From: Sinosporangium siamense
Lineage (GTDB): Bacteria > Actinomycetota > Actinomycetes > Streptosporangiales > Streptosporangiaceae
Direction: 5' to 3'
Length of the DNA stretch: 64,000 nucleotides
Assembly: GCF_016863435.1 (NCBI RefSeq)
Contig: NZ_BOOW01000008.1
Coordinates: 181,069-245,068, forward strand
Each line of letters opens with the position of its first letter. Positions within the stretch are counted from its first letter, which is position 1. The position numbers and the translations under genes are program-made. The notes under the pieces are model-generated. The model was not told the DNA's origin, did no database searches, and saw only the letters and a list, made by a program, of their open reading frames with translations. Shown in pieces: positions 31,415 through 40,417 of this stretch.

Positions 31415-33094
31415 TCAGCGCCAGGGCGGCGTCAGATCGCCCAGCGAATTCTCCTTATCGTGCAGCCAGGCCCCAAACAGCGCCAAACCGCGCACCCAGA
31501 ATCGATCATTCCAGCCGGTGAACCTCGTGAGCGCGTCGGGACCCTCGGCCACGACACCCCGGAGGTGATCGGAGAGCAGGTCCGGCACCGACTCCGCGAT
31601 CCGGGTCAGCATGCGGTGGTCGTGCGCGCGGGCGGGCGCGGCGCTCGACCGCAGCGGGACCCGGCGCAGCGGCTGTTTGACCACGTTGGTCGAAGGCAGC
31701 GCCGCCACCCGGGGGTTCGCGGCGTGCAGGACCTCGCGGTAGAAGCGGCCCTTGTCCTTGCGGCCGACGCCCACCGACAGGGCCGCGTCGAAGAAGCCGG
31801 GGTCGATGAAGGGCGCGATGAACGACGACTCCGGCCCCACGAGGTTCACCGGGGAACGCGCGATGGCGCGGGCCGTGCGTGTGTGCAGCACCGACAGCGG
31901 CAGCTGGGCGCGGTGACCGCGCAGCATGGACGTCGCCTCGGCGAACGCCGAGCGCACCTCGCCCGCGATCCATGCCGAGGCCTCCTCGGACAGGAACGGG
32001 ACCGAAGGAGCGCCCAGCGAGAGGGATGAGAGCAGGGCCGCCTGGCGCTCCGCCTCGGAGGAGGCGTGGATGGCGTCACCGCTGACCATGAAGTTCTTCA
32101 GCAGCGGACCGCCGGCCAGGCCGTCGATCAACGTGCGGCCCGACTTGTGGATCTCCCTGGCGAAGGGGGCGTACCAAGCGTGGTGCGGGGTCAGGAACTC
32201 CAGCCGCCGCGCCACCGCGAGCACGTCGGCCGGATGGTCGGCGGGGTTCTGCTCGACCACGCGGTGCCGTACCCCGAGTTCGCGGGTGATCGCGCGAGCG
32301 AAGGCGATGTCGGTGTCGGTGCCGTCGTCGGGACTGGTCGTCCACGACTCGATGTCGGCGCCGCGGGCCACCGCGATCGAGCACAGCAGGCGCGAGTCGT
32401 AACCCCCGCTGACCGGCACCAGCAGCGGCCGGTCCTCGAAGCCCTTGTAGACCTCGTGCAGCAGCTCCACGATCTCGCCGGCGCTCCGGCCCGCCTCGAA
32501 GGGCTCGGTGCGGAGCCAGCGCGGCAGCCTCCGCTCGGCGGTCATCCTGCCGCTCTTGCGGCCGTAGACGAGCGCGCTCGACCCCGAAAGGCGGCGCACA
32601 CTGGTGTACGGCGTGGCCTCGCCGAGGGGGAAGGTGACCTGGATGATCGAGGCCCACGCGCCCCAGTCGACCGACAGCGGACCGGAGGCCAGGCGCAGGA
32701 GGGGGGCGAGCAGCGAGGAGAAGTAGACCGCGTCGCCCTCCCGCACGAAGAAGACGTCCACCAGGCCGAGGCCGCCCGCGTGCAGGGTGATCTGCTCGCC
32801 GTCGTCGATCAGCCCGGGCGTCTCATAGGTCTCCGCGGCCGAGATCCAGCTCGTGAGCTCCCGGGGTGAGCGCTCGCCCCAGGCGAAGGCGTACATGCGC
32901 CCCTCGCGGTGGTACGGCGGGAGCGGGCCCGAGCTGAACAGGGTGGCCACCGAGGTCTTCAACGCCGGGCGCACCCGGGGGCCGGCGTCGAGCAGCATGT
33001 CGACCCTCTCGGGGTCGAAGTCGCCGAGGGCACCACACACATATGGCCGTACCGGATGAGACGGCCACTCAGCCCTGCCCGCCGCGTCGCCCAC
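31415..33094 (-). CDS. asparagine synthetase-like amidotransferase without visible glutaminase Cys
   Basis: 559 residues from the GTG at 33094 (GAGGAG upstream). The C-terminal half is an asparagine-synthase ATP-pyrophosphatase domain: PP-loop LLVPVSGGYDSRLL (~residue 225), WTTSPDDGTDTD, and later HHAWYAPFAREIHKSG. The N-terminus opens MGDAAGRAEW and lacks the Cys2 nucleophile of class II glutaminase domains, though ~40-190 has a related beta-rich pattern (FFVREGDAVYFSS). It may use ammonia or ligate another amine. Divergent from the CgeB/glycosyltransferase fusion, so amidation or ligation on a glycan or surface molecule is inferred. Ordinary AsnB is less likely. Confidence 0.85.
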   Translation of the reverse strand: MGDAAGRAEWPSHPVRPYVCGALGDFDPERVDMLLDAGPRVRPALKTSVATLFSSGPLPPYHREGRMYAFAWGERSPRELTSWISAAETYETPGLIDDGEQITLHAGGLGLVDVFFVREGDAVYFSSLLAPLLRLASGPLSVDWGAWASIIQVTFPLGEATPYTSVRRLSGSSALVYGRKSGRMTAERRLPRWLRTEPFEAGRSAGEIVELLHEVYKGFEDRPLLVPVSGGYDSRLLCSIAVARGADIESWTTSPDDGTDTDIAFARAITRELGVRHRVVEQNPADHPADVLAVARRLEFLTPHHAWYAPFAREIHKSGRTLIDGLAGGPLLKNFMVSGDAIHASSEAERQAALLSSLSLGAPSVPFLSEEASAWIAGEVRSAFAEATSMLRGHRAQLPLSVLHTRTARAIARSPVNLVGPESSFIAPFIDPGFFDAALSVGVGRKDKGRFYREVLHAANPRVAALPSTNVVKQPLRRVPLRSSAAPARAHDHRMLTRIAESVPDLLSDHLRGVVAEGPDALTRFTGWNDRFWVRGLALFGAWLHDKENSLGDLTPPWR

Positions 33095-33165
33095 GGTGCA
33101 ACTCCTCTATTTCGTGAATGGTCAAAGGGTATCCTTTGGCACCGCAAAGACTTTCGGAGGACAAC

Positions 33166-35043
33166 GTGGCCGGCGGGGAACTCGACAGCACGCGACGAGC
33201 ACTGCGTGAAGCGCTGGCCCAGGCCGAGCGCACGGCCGAGCTGGCCAGAGCGCTCGACGCCACACAGGCGCGCCTCAGCGAGGCCGAACAACTCGGCGAG
33301 GAACTGCGCGCCGCACGCGAAAAACTCGCCGCTGCCGAACAGCAGCTCGCCGCGGAGCGGACCCAGGCCGCCAAGCTCCGCCGCGACCTCGCCGAGCAGC
33401 GCTATCAGACCGAGGTCGCCAACTGGAAGCTCACCTCGATGAAGGTGGCCCGCTGGTCGCGCCTCGGCGACGCCATCAAGACCGGCAGGGGCAATCCGGT
33501 GCGGCTCGCCAGGGGTCTGCGCGGCGCCACCAGGCCCGCCAAACGCCCCGCCGCACCGAAGCGCCAGAACGTGGCCGACGCCAAGGCGGCGGCGGCCCCC
33601 GCGCCCGGTGCGGCCTTCCAGGCCACCTCCACCACGCGGGTCGTCGCGGGCAAGTCGTTCAAGCTGAAGCCGTATCGCGTGCCGACCGGGCCCAACACCC
33701 GGCCGCACCTCACCGTCGCCGCCGTGGTGGACCCGCACGCCGAGGCCCTCCTGCGTTACGAGTGGCGGCAGACCACCGGCTTCACCCCGGCCGACTTCCA
33801 CCGGGTGCTGCCCGCCGAGATCCCGCACATGCTGCTCGTGGAGTCGGTGACCGAGGGGCCCTGGGCCGAGGAGGTCGCGGGGGAGCCCGGCGAGGGGCTG
33901 CGCGCCCTGCTCGCCTGGTGCGCCGAGCGCGGCATCCGCACGGTGTTCTGGCACACCAAGGGCGAGGTCGCGGACTACGCCGCGGCGGCCAAGCTCTTCG
34001 AGCGCGTCTTCACCGCCGACGCGGGAAGCCTGTCACGCTGGCGCGAGGTCGTGGGACAGGGCGAACTTCTCGGCTTCGCCGTACAACCCCGGGTGCACAA
34101 CCCGATCCCGCTCGCCGGGGGGCGTTTCGACCGGGTGCTCACGCTCGCGGAGCTGCTGCCCGGCAGCCTCGCCTACCCCGATGTGCTCACGTCCTATCGC
34201 TGGCCGCGGGCCGTGGACTGCCCGCCGGGCACCGAGCCCTGGCGGCTCGCCGAGATCGCCGCGTGCGGCACGCCCATCGGCACCGTCTCCGAGGACCGCC
34301 GCACCCACCAGACGCTGCGCAAGACGTACGCCGCGGGCACGATGACCGAGCGGGTCGACGCCCTCCTCGACCGGGTCGGCCTGCCCTCCCACCGTGCGAC
34401 GCTCACGATCTCGATCGTGCTCGCGGTGCGGGATCCCGCTCAGCTCGACGCGGCCCTCGCCCAGGTCGCCCACCAGACGGGCGACGTGCGGCAGCTCGTC
34501 GTGATCGGGCCCGCGGAGGCCGAAGGCCACCCGCTGCTGCCCAAGGGGATCGACGTGGTAGTGCGCCTCGCGGACCCCGGCGCGACCACGGGCGCGCTGC
34601 TCAACCGCGCCCTCGACCTCTGCGAGGGTGACCTCGTCGCGGTCATGGACCCCCGCGATCTGTACGGCCCCCACTACCTCACCGACCTCAGCCGGGCCTT
34701 CCTCTACAGCAGCGCCGACATTGTGGGGAAGGCCGCATATTACGCCCACCTGGCCGAGGCGGGTGTCACGCTGCTCCGGCAGCCCGAGGCGGAATACGCC
34801 TACCTGCCAGAGATCGCGGGCGGCACCTTGCTCGCGCGCCGCACGGTGTTGCGGGGGCTCGGCTTCCCCGATCTCACCGAGGGGTGGGACGAGGTGCTCA
34901 TGCGGCAGTGCCGCACCGACGGGATCAAGGTCTTCTCGACCGACCGGTTCGAGTATGTCTGCGTCCGCGACGAGGACCCGGGGCTGCTGTCCTCGGCCCA
35001 CCTCATCGAATACGGCCCGGCGGAGCCACACGCCCTGCTCTGA
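33166..35043 (+). CDS. coiled-coil / CgeB-like / glycosyltransferase fusion
   Basis: 625 residues from the GTG at 33166 (GGAGG five bases upstream). Residues ~5-95 are a Glu/Ala/Leu/Arg coiled coil. Residues ~175-345 resemble the DUF3880/CgeB (YkvP) region: VFWHTKGEVADY, then AAKLFERVFTADAGS, LGFAVQPRVHNPI. The C-terminal ~405-610 has a GT2-like layout (LTISIVLAVRDPAQLDAALA, LVAVMDPRDLYGPHYLTDLS in place of DDDDWYGP, and GGTLLARRTVLRGLGF). CgeB in Bacillus belongs to the outer spore crust glycosylation genes. A role in spore or surface glycan is inferred. Loss of the DxD-like acidic cluster (MDPRD) makes catalysis by the C-terminal domain uncertain. Confidence 0.8.
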   Translation: MAGGELDSTRRALREALAQAERTAELARALDATQARLSEAEQLGEELRAAREKLAAAEQQLAAERTQAAKLRRDLAEQRYQTEVANWKLTSMKVARWSRLGDAIKTGRGNPVRLARGLRGATRPAKRPAAPKRQNVADAKAAAAPAPGAAFQATSTTRVVAGKSFKLKPYRVPTGPNTRPHLTVAAVVDPHAEALLRYEWRQTTGFTPADFHRVLPAEIPHMLLVESVTEGPWAEEVAGEPGEGLRALLAWCAERGIRTVFWHTKGEVADYAAAAKLFERVFTADAGSLSRWREVVGQGELLGFAVQPRVHNPIPLAGGRFDRVLTLAELLPGSLAYPDVLTSYRWPRAVDCPPGTEPWRLAEIAACGTPIGTVSEDRRTHQTLRKTYAAGTMTERVDALLDRVGLPSHRATLTISIVLAVRDPAQLDAALAQVAHQTGDVRQLVVIGPAEAEGHPLLPKGIDVVVRLADPGATTGALLNRALDLCEGDLVAVMDPRDLYGPHYLTDLSRAFLYSSADIVGKAAYYAHLAEAGVTLLRQPEAEYAYLPEIAGGTLLARRTVLRGLGFPDLTEGWDEVLMRQCRTDGIKVFSTDRFEYVCVRDEDPGLLSSAHLIEYGPAEPHALL

Positions 35044-35051
35044 CCCCGGCT

Positions 35052-35080
35052 CTGAGGGCCTCCCTTCGAGAGGCCCTCAG
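35052..35080 (+). terminator. hairpin after the CgeB/glycosyltransferase gene
   Basis: CTGAGGGCCTC (35052-35062) pairs perfectly over 11 bp with GAGGCCCTCAG (35070-35080), seven-base loop, nine bases after the stop. Confidence 0.8.
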
Positions 35081-35183
35081 CCCGTGATCCCGCAGCTGTG
35101 CGCGGGGATGCCGGAGGCTCTGGAGGGGCCCCGCGGTTATGGCGGGCATCGGGCTCGGCGGGGCGCGGCCGTAGGGTAGGCAC

Positions 35184-36125
35184 GTGATCGGCAATGGCGT
35201 GATCCCCGCCGCCACACGGGCCTGGGTGGAGCGGCATCTGCGCGAGGGCGAATCGATCGCCGGCGCCTCGCGCCTGCGCGGCGGGTGGACCTCCGAGATG
35301 CGCCGGCTCACCATCGCCGGGCCGTACGGCTCACGCCAACTGGTCCTTCGTTCCCTGGTCAAGCCGTTCTACGTCAAACACGCCCACGGCCTGCTCTCGC
35401 GGGAGGCCGGAGTTCTCCGCCTGCTCGCCGGCACGGAAGTGCCCGCCGCCGATCTGGTGGCGGCCGATCCGGCGGGGGAGCACTGCGAGCACCCGTCACT
35501 GCTGATGACGTCGCTCCCCGGGCGTCTCCGCCTGGACGACCCCGCCTCCGCCGAGGCTTTAGCCCACATGCTCGTCCGCATCCATCGTGTGCCGGTCGAC
35601 GATCACACCCGCCCGCGGGCCTACCAGGCGTGGACCTCGCCGGACACCGTCCGCGTCCCCGCCGACACAGTCCGGCCCGACCTCTGGCGGCGGGCGTCCG
35701 ACCTGATCCGCCGCGAACCTCCCGCCTAACGGGGATGCTTCCTGCATCGCGACTTCCACCCCGGCAACGTGCTGTTCACGTCCTCCGGTGCGGGTGCACC
35801 GCGGATCAGCGGCGTCGTGGACTGGGTGGAGACGTCGTGGGGGCCACCCGACCTGGACGTGGCCCACTGCTCCACCGGTCTCGCCCTACTCCACGGCGTG
35901 TCGGCGGGCATGGCCTTCGCGGACGCCTTCAGGGCCGCCGGAGGGGAGCTTACCGAGGACAAAGGTGACCACCTTTACTGGCGGTTGCTCGACGCCCTCG
36001 CTTTCGCACCCGCCGCGGGGAAGGTCACGGGGCCGTGGCGTGAGGTCGGCAGGACGGATTTAGCCGACGATCTTGTGGCTCGACGGTTGGAAGACTATAT
36101 TGCCTGCCTTATCGACACTCTTTAA
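35184..36125 (+). pseudogene. aminoglycoside-phosphotransferase-like kinase split by an in-frame TAA
   Basis: One continuous frame of ~313 codons broken only by TAA at 35727-35729. The first 181 residues (GTG at 35184) hold the N-lobe (ASRLRGGWTSEMRRLTI, LVLRSLVK with the ATP Lys, EAGVLRLLAG). Directly after the stop the frame goes on with the catalytic loop FLHRDFHPGNVLF and Mg-binding GVVDWVETSWGPPDLDVAHC, to TGA-less end at 36125 (TAA). Everything on both sides looks intact, so the stop is recent, a sequence error, or read through. Without readthrough neither piece is an active kinase. The APH fold also covers choline and homoserine kinases, so resistance should not be assumed. Confidence 0.85.
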
Positions 36126-36215
36126 CGTGCATTGCCCGGTCGGCTTGGGATAGGCGTCCGGCCTGCTTTTCCGCACGGTGAGTGACCGTTCAGGATGAAA
36201 ACGAGGCGTCGTCGC

Positions 36216-37666
36216 ATGACAAGGCGGTCACGGGTTTGGTGGGTGGTCGCCTTCGCCATCCCGATGTGCTCGACTGTGTATTATCTGACGCGCAGCAGCG
36301 GCTATTACACATCGCTCTACATTAATAACCCAGGGTGCATCAAAAAAACTTACACACCGCGTTCACGTCGTTACTCGGGACGGCCGCCTGGTGGATTCGC
36401 CTGCTGATGTTCAATGGTCTCGCCGGCGTCGTCACGGGGTTTGTCGCGATGGTCTCCGCCCAGGCGGCCGGCGTTCCCGGGAAGGGCCGTGTGATCGCGA
36501 GGTCGGTCGCCGCCTTCATGACCGCCTTTTATGGGATCTCACCCGTCGCGCTGGCGGTGGACCTGGTGGCTGGCGACTGCCTCTCGCTCTGGGGTGGTCC
36601 CACGGGCGTGCAGGTCGTGGTCCTTCCCGACCTCGCGGGCTGCGCGACCGCCGCCGCGCTGTTCGCCGCGACTGCGCGAAGAGGCGGGCGGCGTGCGGCG
36701 AAGCCGCGGCGGGTCGCCGCCGTCCTCGTCCCGCTCTGTCTGATCGTCTTCCTGCCCACGGCCGATCTGGCGCCCGGTGAACACACTTCGGCGCAGGAGT
36801 GCGGTTTCGGCACCGATGTGCTGGACCTGCAGCTGGCCGAGGTCAAGGACTTCGGTGAGCGGGCCTTCCTCTGCGAGGTGCGGCGGGCGGAGGCCGCGGG
36901 GGACTCTCGGGCGGAAGACCCCATTGAGATGGGCTATCCGGGCGCTGCCGCCGAGGGCGGGATGGCGGACAGGGAACTCCTCGCCGAGGCCCGCCACCGC
37001 TGCCTGAGAAGCACCTCGGCGGAGGGGCCGGTGCGCCGCTCTTCCAGGATTGACGGTGCACTTCCACGCATGTGTCCGGGCATGGTGGCGATGTCGCAGT
37101 TCCGTGTTCTGCGATCGAGTCTCGAACTTCTCATCGAAGACGACGAGGACCGCGAGAAGTGCCGGCGTTTCCGCCACCGGCCGCGGGCCGAACCGGTCGT
37201 CGTCCACAGCAAGCCGATGTGGACCGACCACGGCATTCTAGAGTCTTACGAGGGATCCGAGGGTGCGGGCTATCTGCTCGACGACCTGGGGGACGACAGG
37301 CTGGTCACCGCCAAGCCCGGACATCTCGTGATGGACGTCCACGCCGACCACGTCATCTGCGTGACAGGTGAGGCCTACGCCCGCCGCCCGCCGCTGGAGC
37401 TCGCGGGCTGGGATCAGGTCGTGGAGGTCGGCTACCGCAGCCCCACCGGCCGCATCCGCATCGGCGACCCGATGTACGGCGGGGCCGACGGGCTGCCCGA
37501 CCTGGCCTTCCGCGGCAAGGGCGACTACCGGGTGCGCGTCCACTATCGGGAACCCGACTGGGAGAACGACGACAGGCGTCCTCAGCAACTCCTTGTCATC
37601 GTCTATCCCGGCCGCGACTCCCGGACCCTCGTGCTGCGGACCGCACGCGGCGGAACTAGAATTTAG
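36216..37666 (+). pseudogene. membrane protein with soluble C-terminus, frame broken at an A7 run
   Basis: First segment: ATG at 36216 (GAGG nine bases upstream), RSRVWWVVAFAIPMCSTVYY helix, ends at 36407 in a frame giving a basic nonsense tail. Second segment: frame -1, open from about 36335 to 37666, with helices AAWWIRLLMFNGLAGVVTGF, a Gly/Ala-rich helix, ALVPLCLIVFLPTA-like third span, then a ~300-residue soluble domain (residue pairs DD, EE common). The frames meet at C-A7-C (36342-36348). A paralogue at 37750-38175 reads through the equivalent point in one frame, so these were once one protein. Cause: mutation, sequencing slip, or recoding. Function unknown. Confidence 0.7.
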
Positions 37667-37749
37667 TGTCCGGGGGACGACATCCAGCGCGGTGGCCGCC
37701 ATGTCTGGTTTTGTGGGAATTTAGCATGATTTTTGGCATGGGTTCGAAC

Positions 37750-38175
37750 ATGGTGGTGCGGTCCCGCCTCTGGTGAGTGGTGGCCTTCACCATCCCCTTC
37801 TGCGTGACCATGTATTACCGCGTCCTGGGGATGCGCGGGAACGACCATTTCAACAGCCAGTATGTGTATTGCTTTTCGCCCGGACCTTACCTCGTTTCCA
37901 ACGGCCTGGTCGAGGCGGCCAGCCGCTGGTTTCCTATCCTTATCCACGGCGGCGCCCCTGCCGTGGCCACGGCGTTTCTCGCCGTGCGCCTCTCCGAGGT
38001 GTACGGCAGGCCGCGATGGGGCCGGACCGGCGCGCGGGCGATGGCCGTAATGATGATCGCCGGCCATGGCGACGCGCTTTGCGCCGCGGCGCCGGCCTCG
38101 TTCCCCGGCCTGGACTGCCGGAGCGGCTTCATGGTCTATCCCGCCTGTTCCACCCGCGCACTCGTCCTGCGTTAA
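37750..38175 (+). pseudogene. truncated paralogue of the preceding membrane protein with in-frame TGA
   Basis: From ATG 37750 the frame reads MVVRSRLW then TGA (37774-37776) then VVAFTIPFCVTMYY and on to 38175. The neighbour has RSRVWWVVAFAIPMC, so the TGA replaces a Trp TGG codon. Homology continues through AASRWFPILIHGGAPAVATA and GRTGARAMAVMMIAG, but the large soluble domain is missing. A GTG right after the stop (37777) could restart translation but has no ribosome site. It is probably a decayed partial duplicate. Confidence 0.7.
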
Positions 38176-38185
38176 CGTCCGGACT

Positions 38186-38869
38186 ATGACACCGGGGCAG
38201 TTGAGTGAGGTGCTGGGGGAGCCGCCCGAGCCGCGTGGGGCTTGGGTGGATGAGGCGGTCTACGTGTCGGCCGTGGCGTTCAAGGCGGGGGGGCGGGCGC
38301 GTGAGGTGGGCGAGGGGCTGGCCGCTCGGCTTCGCGGGCTTCGAGGGGTGGGGGAGGTCCGGGTCAGGGGGGCGGGGTTTGTGGAGATTGTTGTGACGGT
38401 GCCGGGGGAGGTGGTGCGGGAGATCGTGGCCGGCGGGCCGCAGGGGGGCAAAAGCGAAGTGTGCCGCCGCCAATGGTCGGATCTGCCGCGGACCTGGGAG
38501 AACCCTGGCTTCGTCGTGAGATATGCCTACTTCCGGGCTTGTGCCGTACAACGTTGGGCGCACGATCTGGGAGTACGGCGGGAGCCGTTCAGGGCGGAGG
38601 AGCTGGTCGATCGGCGTGATCGGGCGGTGGTGCGGGCGCTGGCGGAGGTGGCGGGGCGGCGGGTGAGCCGTGAGCCGGGGTGGGCCGCCTATCTGGAGCG
38701 GCTGGCGATGGTTTATCACGATGCTCATGAGGGGGCTTCCGCCGTACCACAGGGGGATGAAACGGGCACTGAGTTGCACACGGCGCGGTTGTGGCTGGCG
38801 GAGGCGGTGCGGGTGGTTCTGGAGGAGGGGTTGTCGCGCCTGGGAGAGCCGCTTCCGGGCAGAATGTGA
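38186..38869 (+). CDS. ArgRS-like protein with only the terminal tRNA-binding domains (DALR protein)
   Basis: 227 residues from the ATG at 38186. Residues ~1-85 resemble the N-terminal additional domain of arginyl-tRNA synthetase (VGEVRVRGAGFVEIVVTVPG matches the AGPGFINI-type end). Residues ~110-227 match the DALR anticodon-binding domain (FVVRYAYFRACAVQRWAHDL, WAAYLERLAMVYHDA, LWLAEAVRVVLEEGL). The catalytic core of ~300 residues with HIGH and KMSKS motifs is absent, so it cannot charge tRNA. It sits just upstream of lysA, the usual actinobacterial place of argS. Candidate tRNA-Arg binder or regulator; a retained remnant is the alternative. Confidence 0.8.
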   Translation: MTPGQLSEVLGEPPEPRGAWVDEAVYVSAVAFKAGGRAREVGEGLAARLRGLRGVGEVRVRGAGFVEIVVTVPGEVVREIVAGGPQGGKSEVCRRQWSDLPRTWENPGFVVRYAYFRACAVQRWAHDLGVRREPFRAEELVDRRDRAVVRALAEVAGRRVSREPGWAAYLERLAMVYHDAHEGASAVPQGDETGTELHTARLWLAEAVRVVLEEGLSRLGEPLPGRM

Positions 38870-39034
38870 TCTTGTCTAGGGGGTCGCGAACGCACGGCGA
38901 AGGCACGCCAACAGGAAAGATCTTCCGTCAAGCCGCCGTTTGAGCATGAAAAATTACGAAAAACCCTCGCGTTCGTGTCTCGTCAGGTGAGCAACCGTCC
39001 CACGGGGATCTGCACGTCCGATAGCCTCGATCGG

Positions 39035-40417
39035 GTGAGTCGTTTCGTCCATCCCGCAGGTGATCGGCACGCGGAAATGCTGCCGCAGGAGCGCCCCCCT
39101 CGCCCGCCCTCCGACCTCAACACGCTGCATCCGGCGATCTGGCCGGCGACCGCCGCGCGCACGAGTGGAGCGGTCACGATCGGCGGGGTCGACGTGCGTG
39201 AGCTCGCCGAGCGCTACGGCACGCCACTCTACGTGCTGGACGAGGAAGACGTCAGGTCCAGGTGCCGCGACTTCCGCGCGGCCTTCGAAGGCAGCGACGT
39301 GCACTACGCCGGCAAGGCGTTCCTCTGCAAGGAGCTCGTGCGCTGGATCGACGACGAGGGCCTCGGCCTCGACGTGTGCAGCGGCGGTGAACTCGCCGTG
39401 GCGCTCAGCGTCGGCTTCCCCGCCGAGCGCATCACGATGCACGGCAACAACAAGTCGGCCGCCGAGCTGGAGAGCGCCCTCGCCGCTGGGGTCGGCCGCA
39501 TCGTCCTCGACTCCTTCGAGGAGATCGCCCGCCTCGGCGCCCTCGCCGAGCGGCTGGACGTGCGGCCCAAGGTCCTGATCCGGGTCACCACCGGCGTCGA
39601 GGCGCACACGCACGAGTTCATCGCGACCGCGCACGACGATCAGAAGTTCGGCCTGTCGCTGAGCAGCGGCGCCGCCGCCGAGGGTGTGCGCCGCGTGCTT
39701 GACCAGCCCCGGCTTGAGCTGGTCGGGCTGCACTCCCACATCGGCTCGCAGATCGTCGACACCGCGGGGTTCGAGGTGGCGGCGCGGCGGCTGGCCGTGC
39801 TGCTGGTCGAGATCAGGGAACGGCACGGCCTGGTCCTGCCCGAGCTCGACCTCGGCGGGGGATACGGCATCGCCTACGTCGAGGCCGACACGACCCCCGA
39901 CATCAAGGTGATCGCCGACGGCCTGCGCGAGATCGTGGCCAAGGTGTGCGCCAACGCCGGACTGCCGATCCCGCGGCTCACCGTCGAGCCCGGCCGGTCG
40001 ATCGTCGGCCCCGGCGGCGTGACGCTCTACGAGGTGGGCACGGTCAAGGACGTCGAGGGGCTCCGGACCTACGTCAGCGTCGACGGCGGCATGAGCGACA
40101 ACGTGCGCACGGCGCTCTACGGAGCGGATTACACCGCGCGGCTCGCCTCCCGCGAGAGCGAGGCCGCGCCGATGCTTTCGCGCATCGTCGGCAAGCACTG
40201 CGAAAGCGGTGACATCGTCGTGCGCGATCACTGGCTGCCGGCCGACCTCGTCGCCGGCGACCTGCTCGCGGTCGCGGCGACCGGCGCCTACTGCCGGTCG
40301 CTCGCCAGCAACTACAACTATCTGCCGAAGCCCGCGGTCGTCGCGGTCAAGGACGGGATCTCCCGGCTCATCGTGCGTGGTGAGAGCGTGGACGACCTGC
40401 TGAGGGGACAACTGTGA
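39035..40417 (+). CDS. lysA: diaminopimelate decarboxylase
   Basis: PLP enzyme that decarboxylates meso-diaminopimelate to L-lysine, last step of lysine biosynthesis. 460 residues from the GTG at 39035, which gives [18 protein letters not shown], close to other actinobacterial LysA starts. Fold III PLP-binding Lys in [43 protein letters not shown], and active-site Cys region [12 protein letters not shown] overlaps the hom start as GTGA, so lysA-hom are coupled. A CGATAGCCTCG stretch just upstream may hold a -10; no leader attenuator is apparent. Confidence 0.97.
   Translation: MSRFVHPAGDRHAEMLPQERPPRPPSDLNTLHPAIWPATAARTSGAVTIGGVDVRELAERYGTPLYVLDEEDVRSRCRDFRAAFEGSDVHYAGKAFLCKELVRWIDDEGLGLDVCSGGELAVALSVGFPAERITMHGNNKSAAELESALAAGVGRIVLDSFEEIARLGALAERLDVRPKVLIRVTTGVEAHTHEFIATAHDDQKFGLSLSSGAAAEGVRRVLDQPRLELVGLHSHIGSQIVDTAGFEVAARRLAVLLVEIRERHGLVLPELDLGGGYGIAYVEADTTPDIKVIADGLREIVAKVCANAGLPIPRLTVEPGRSIVGPGGVTLYEVGTVKDVEGLRTYVSVDGGMSDNVRTALYGADYTARLASRESEAAPMLSRIVGKHCESGDIVVRDHWLPADLVAGDLLAVAATGAYCRSLASNYNYLPKPAVVAVKDGISRLIVRGESVDDLLRGQL

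Noticed and set aside
35184..36125. Aminoglycoside resistance gene
   Set aside because: APH-fold kinases include many other substrates, and the frame is interrupted. No resistance can be claimed.
36342..36348. Canonical programmed -1 frameshift of the A AAA AAC type
   Set aside because: The slip needed goes from AAA AAA to the -1 frame, not the orientation read in the classical heptamer, and I see no stem-loop close downstream. Kept only as a possible slippage site.
38870..39034. Lysine or T-box riboswitch before lysA
   Set aside because: The 165-base gap shows no lysine-box, T-box or terminator/antiterminator pair.
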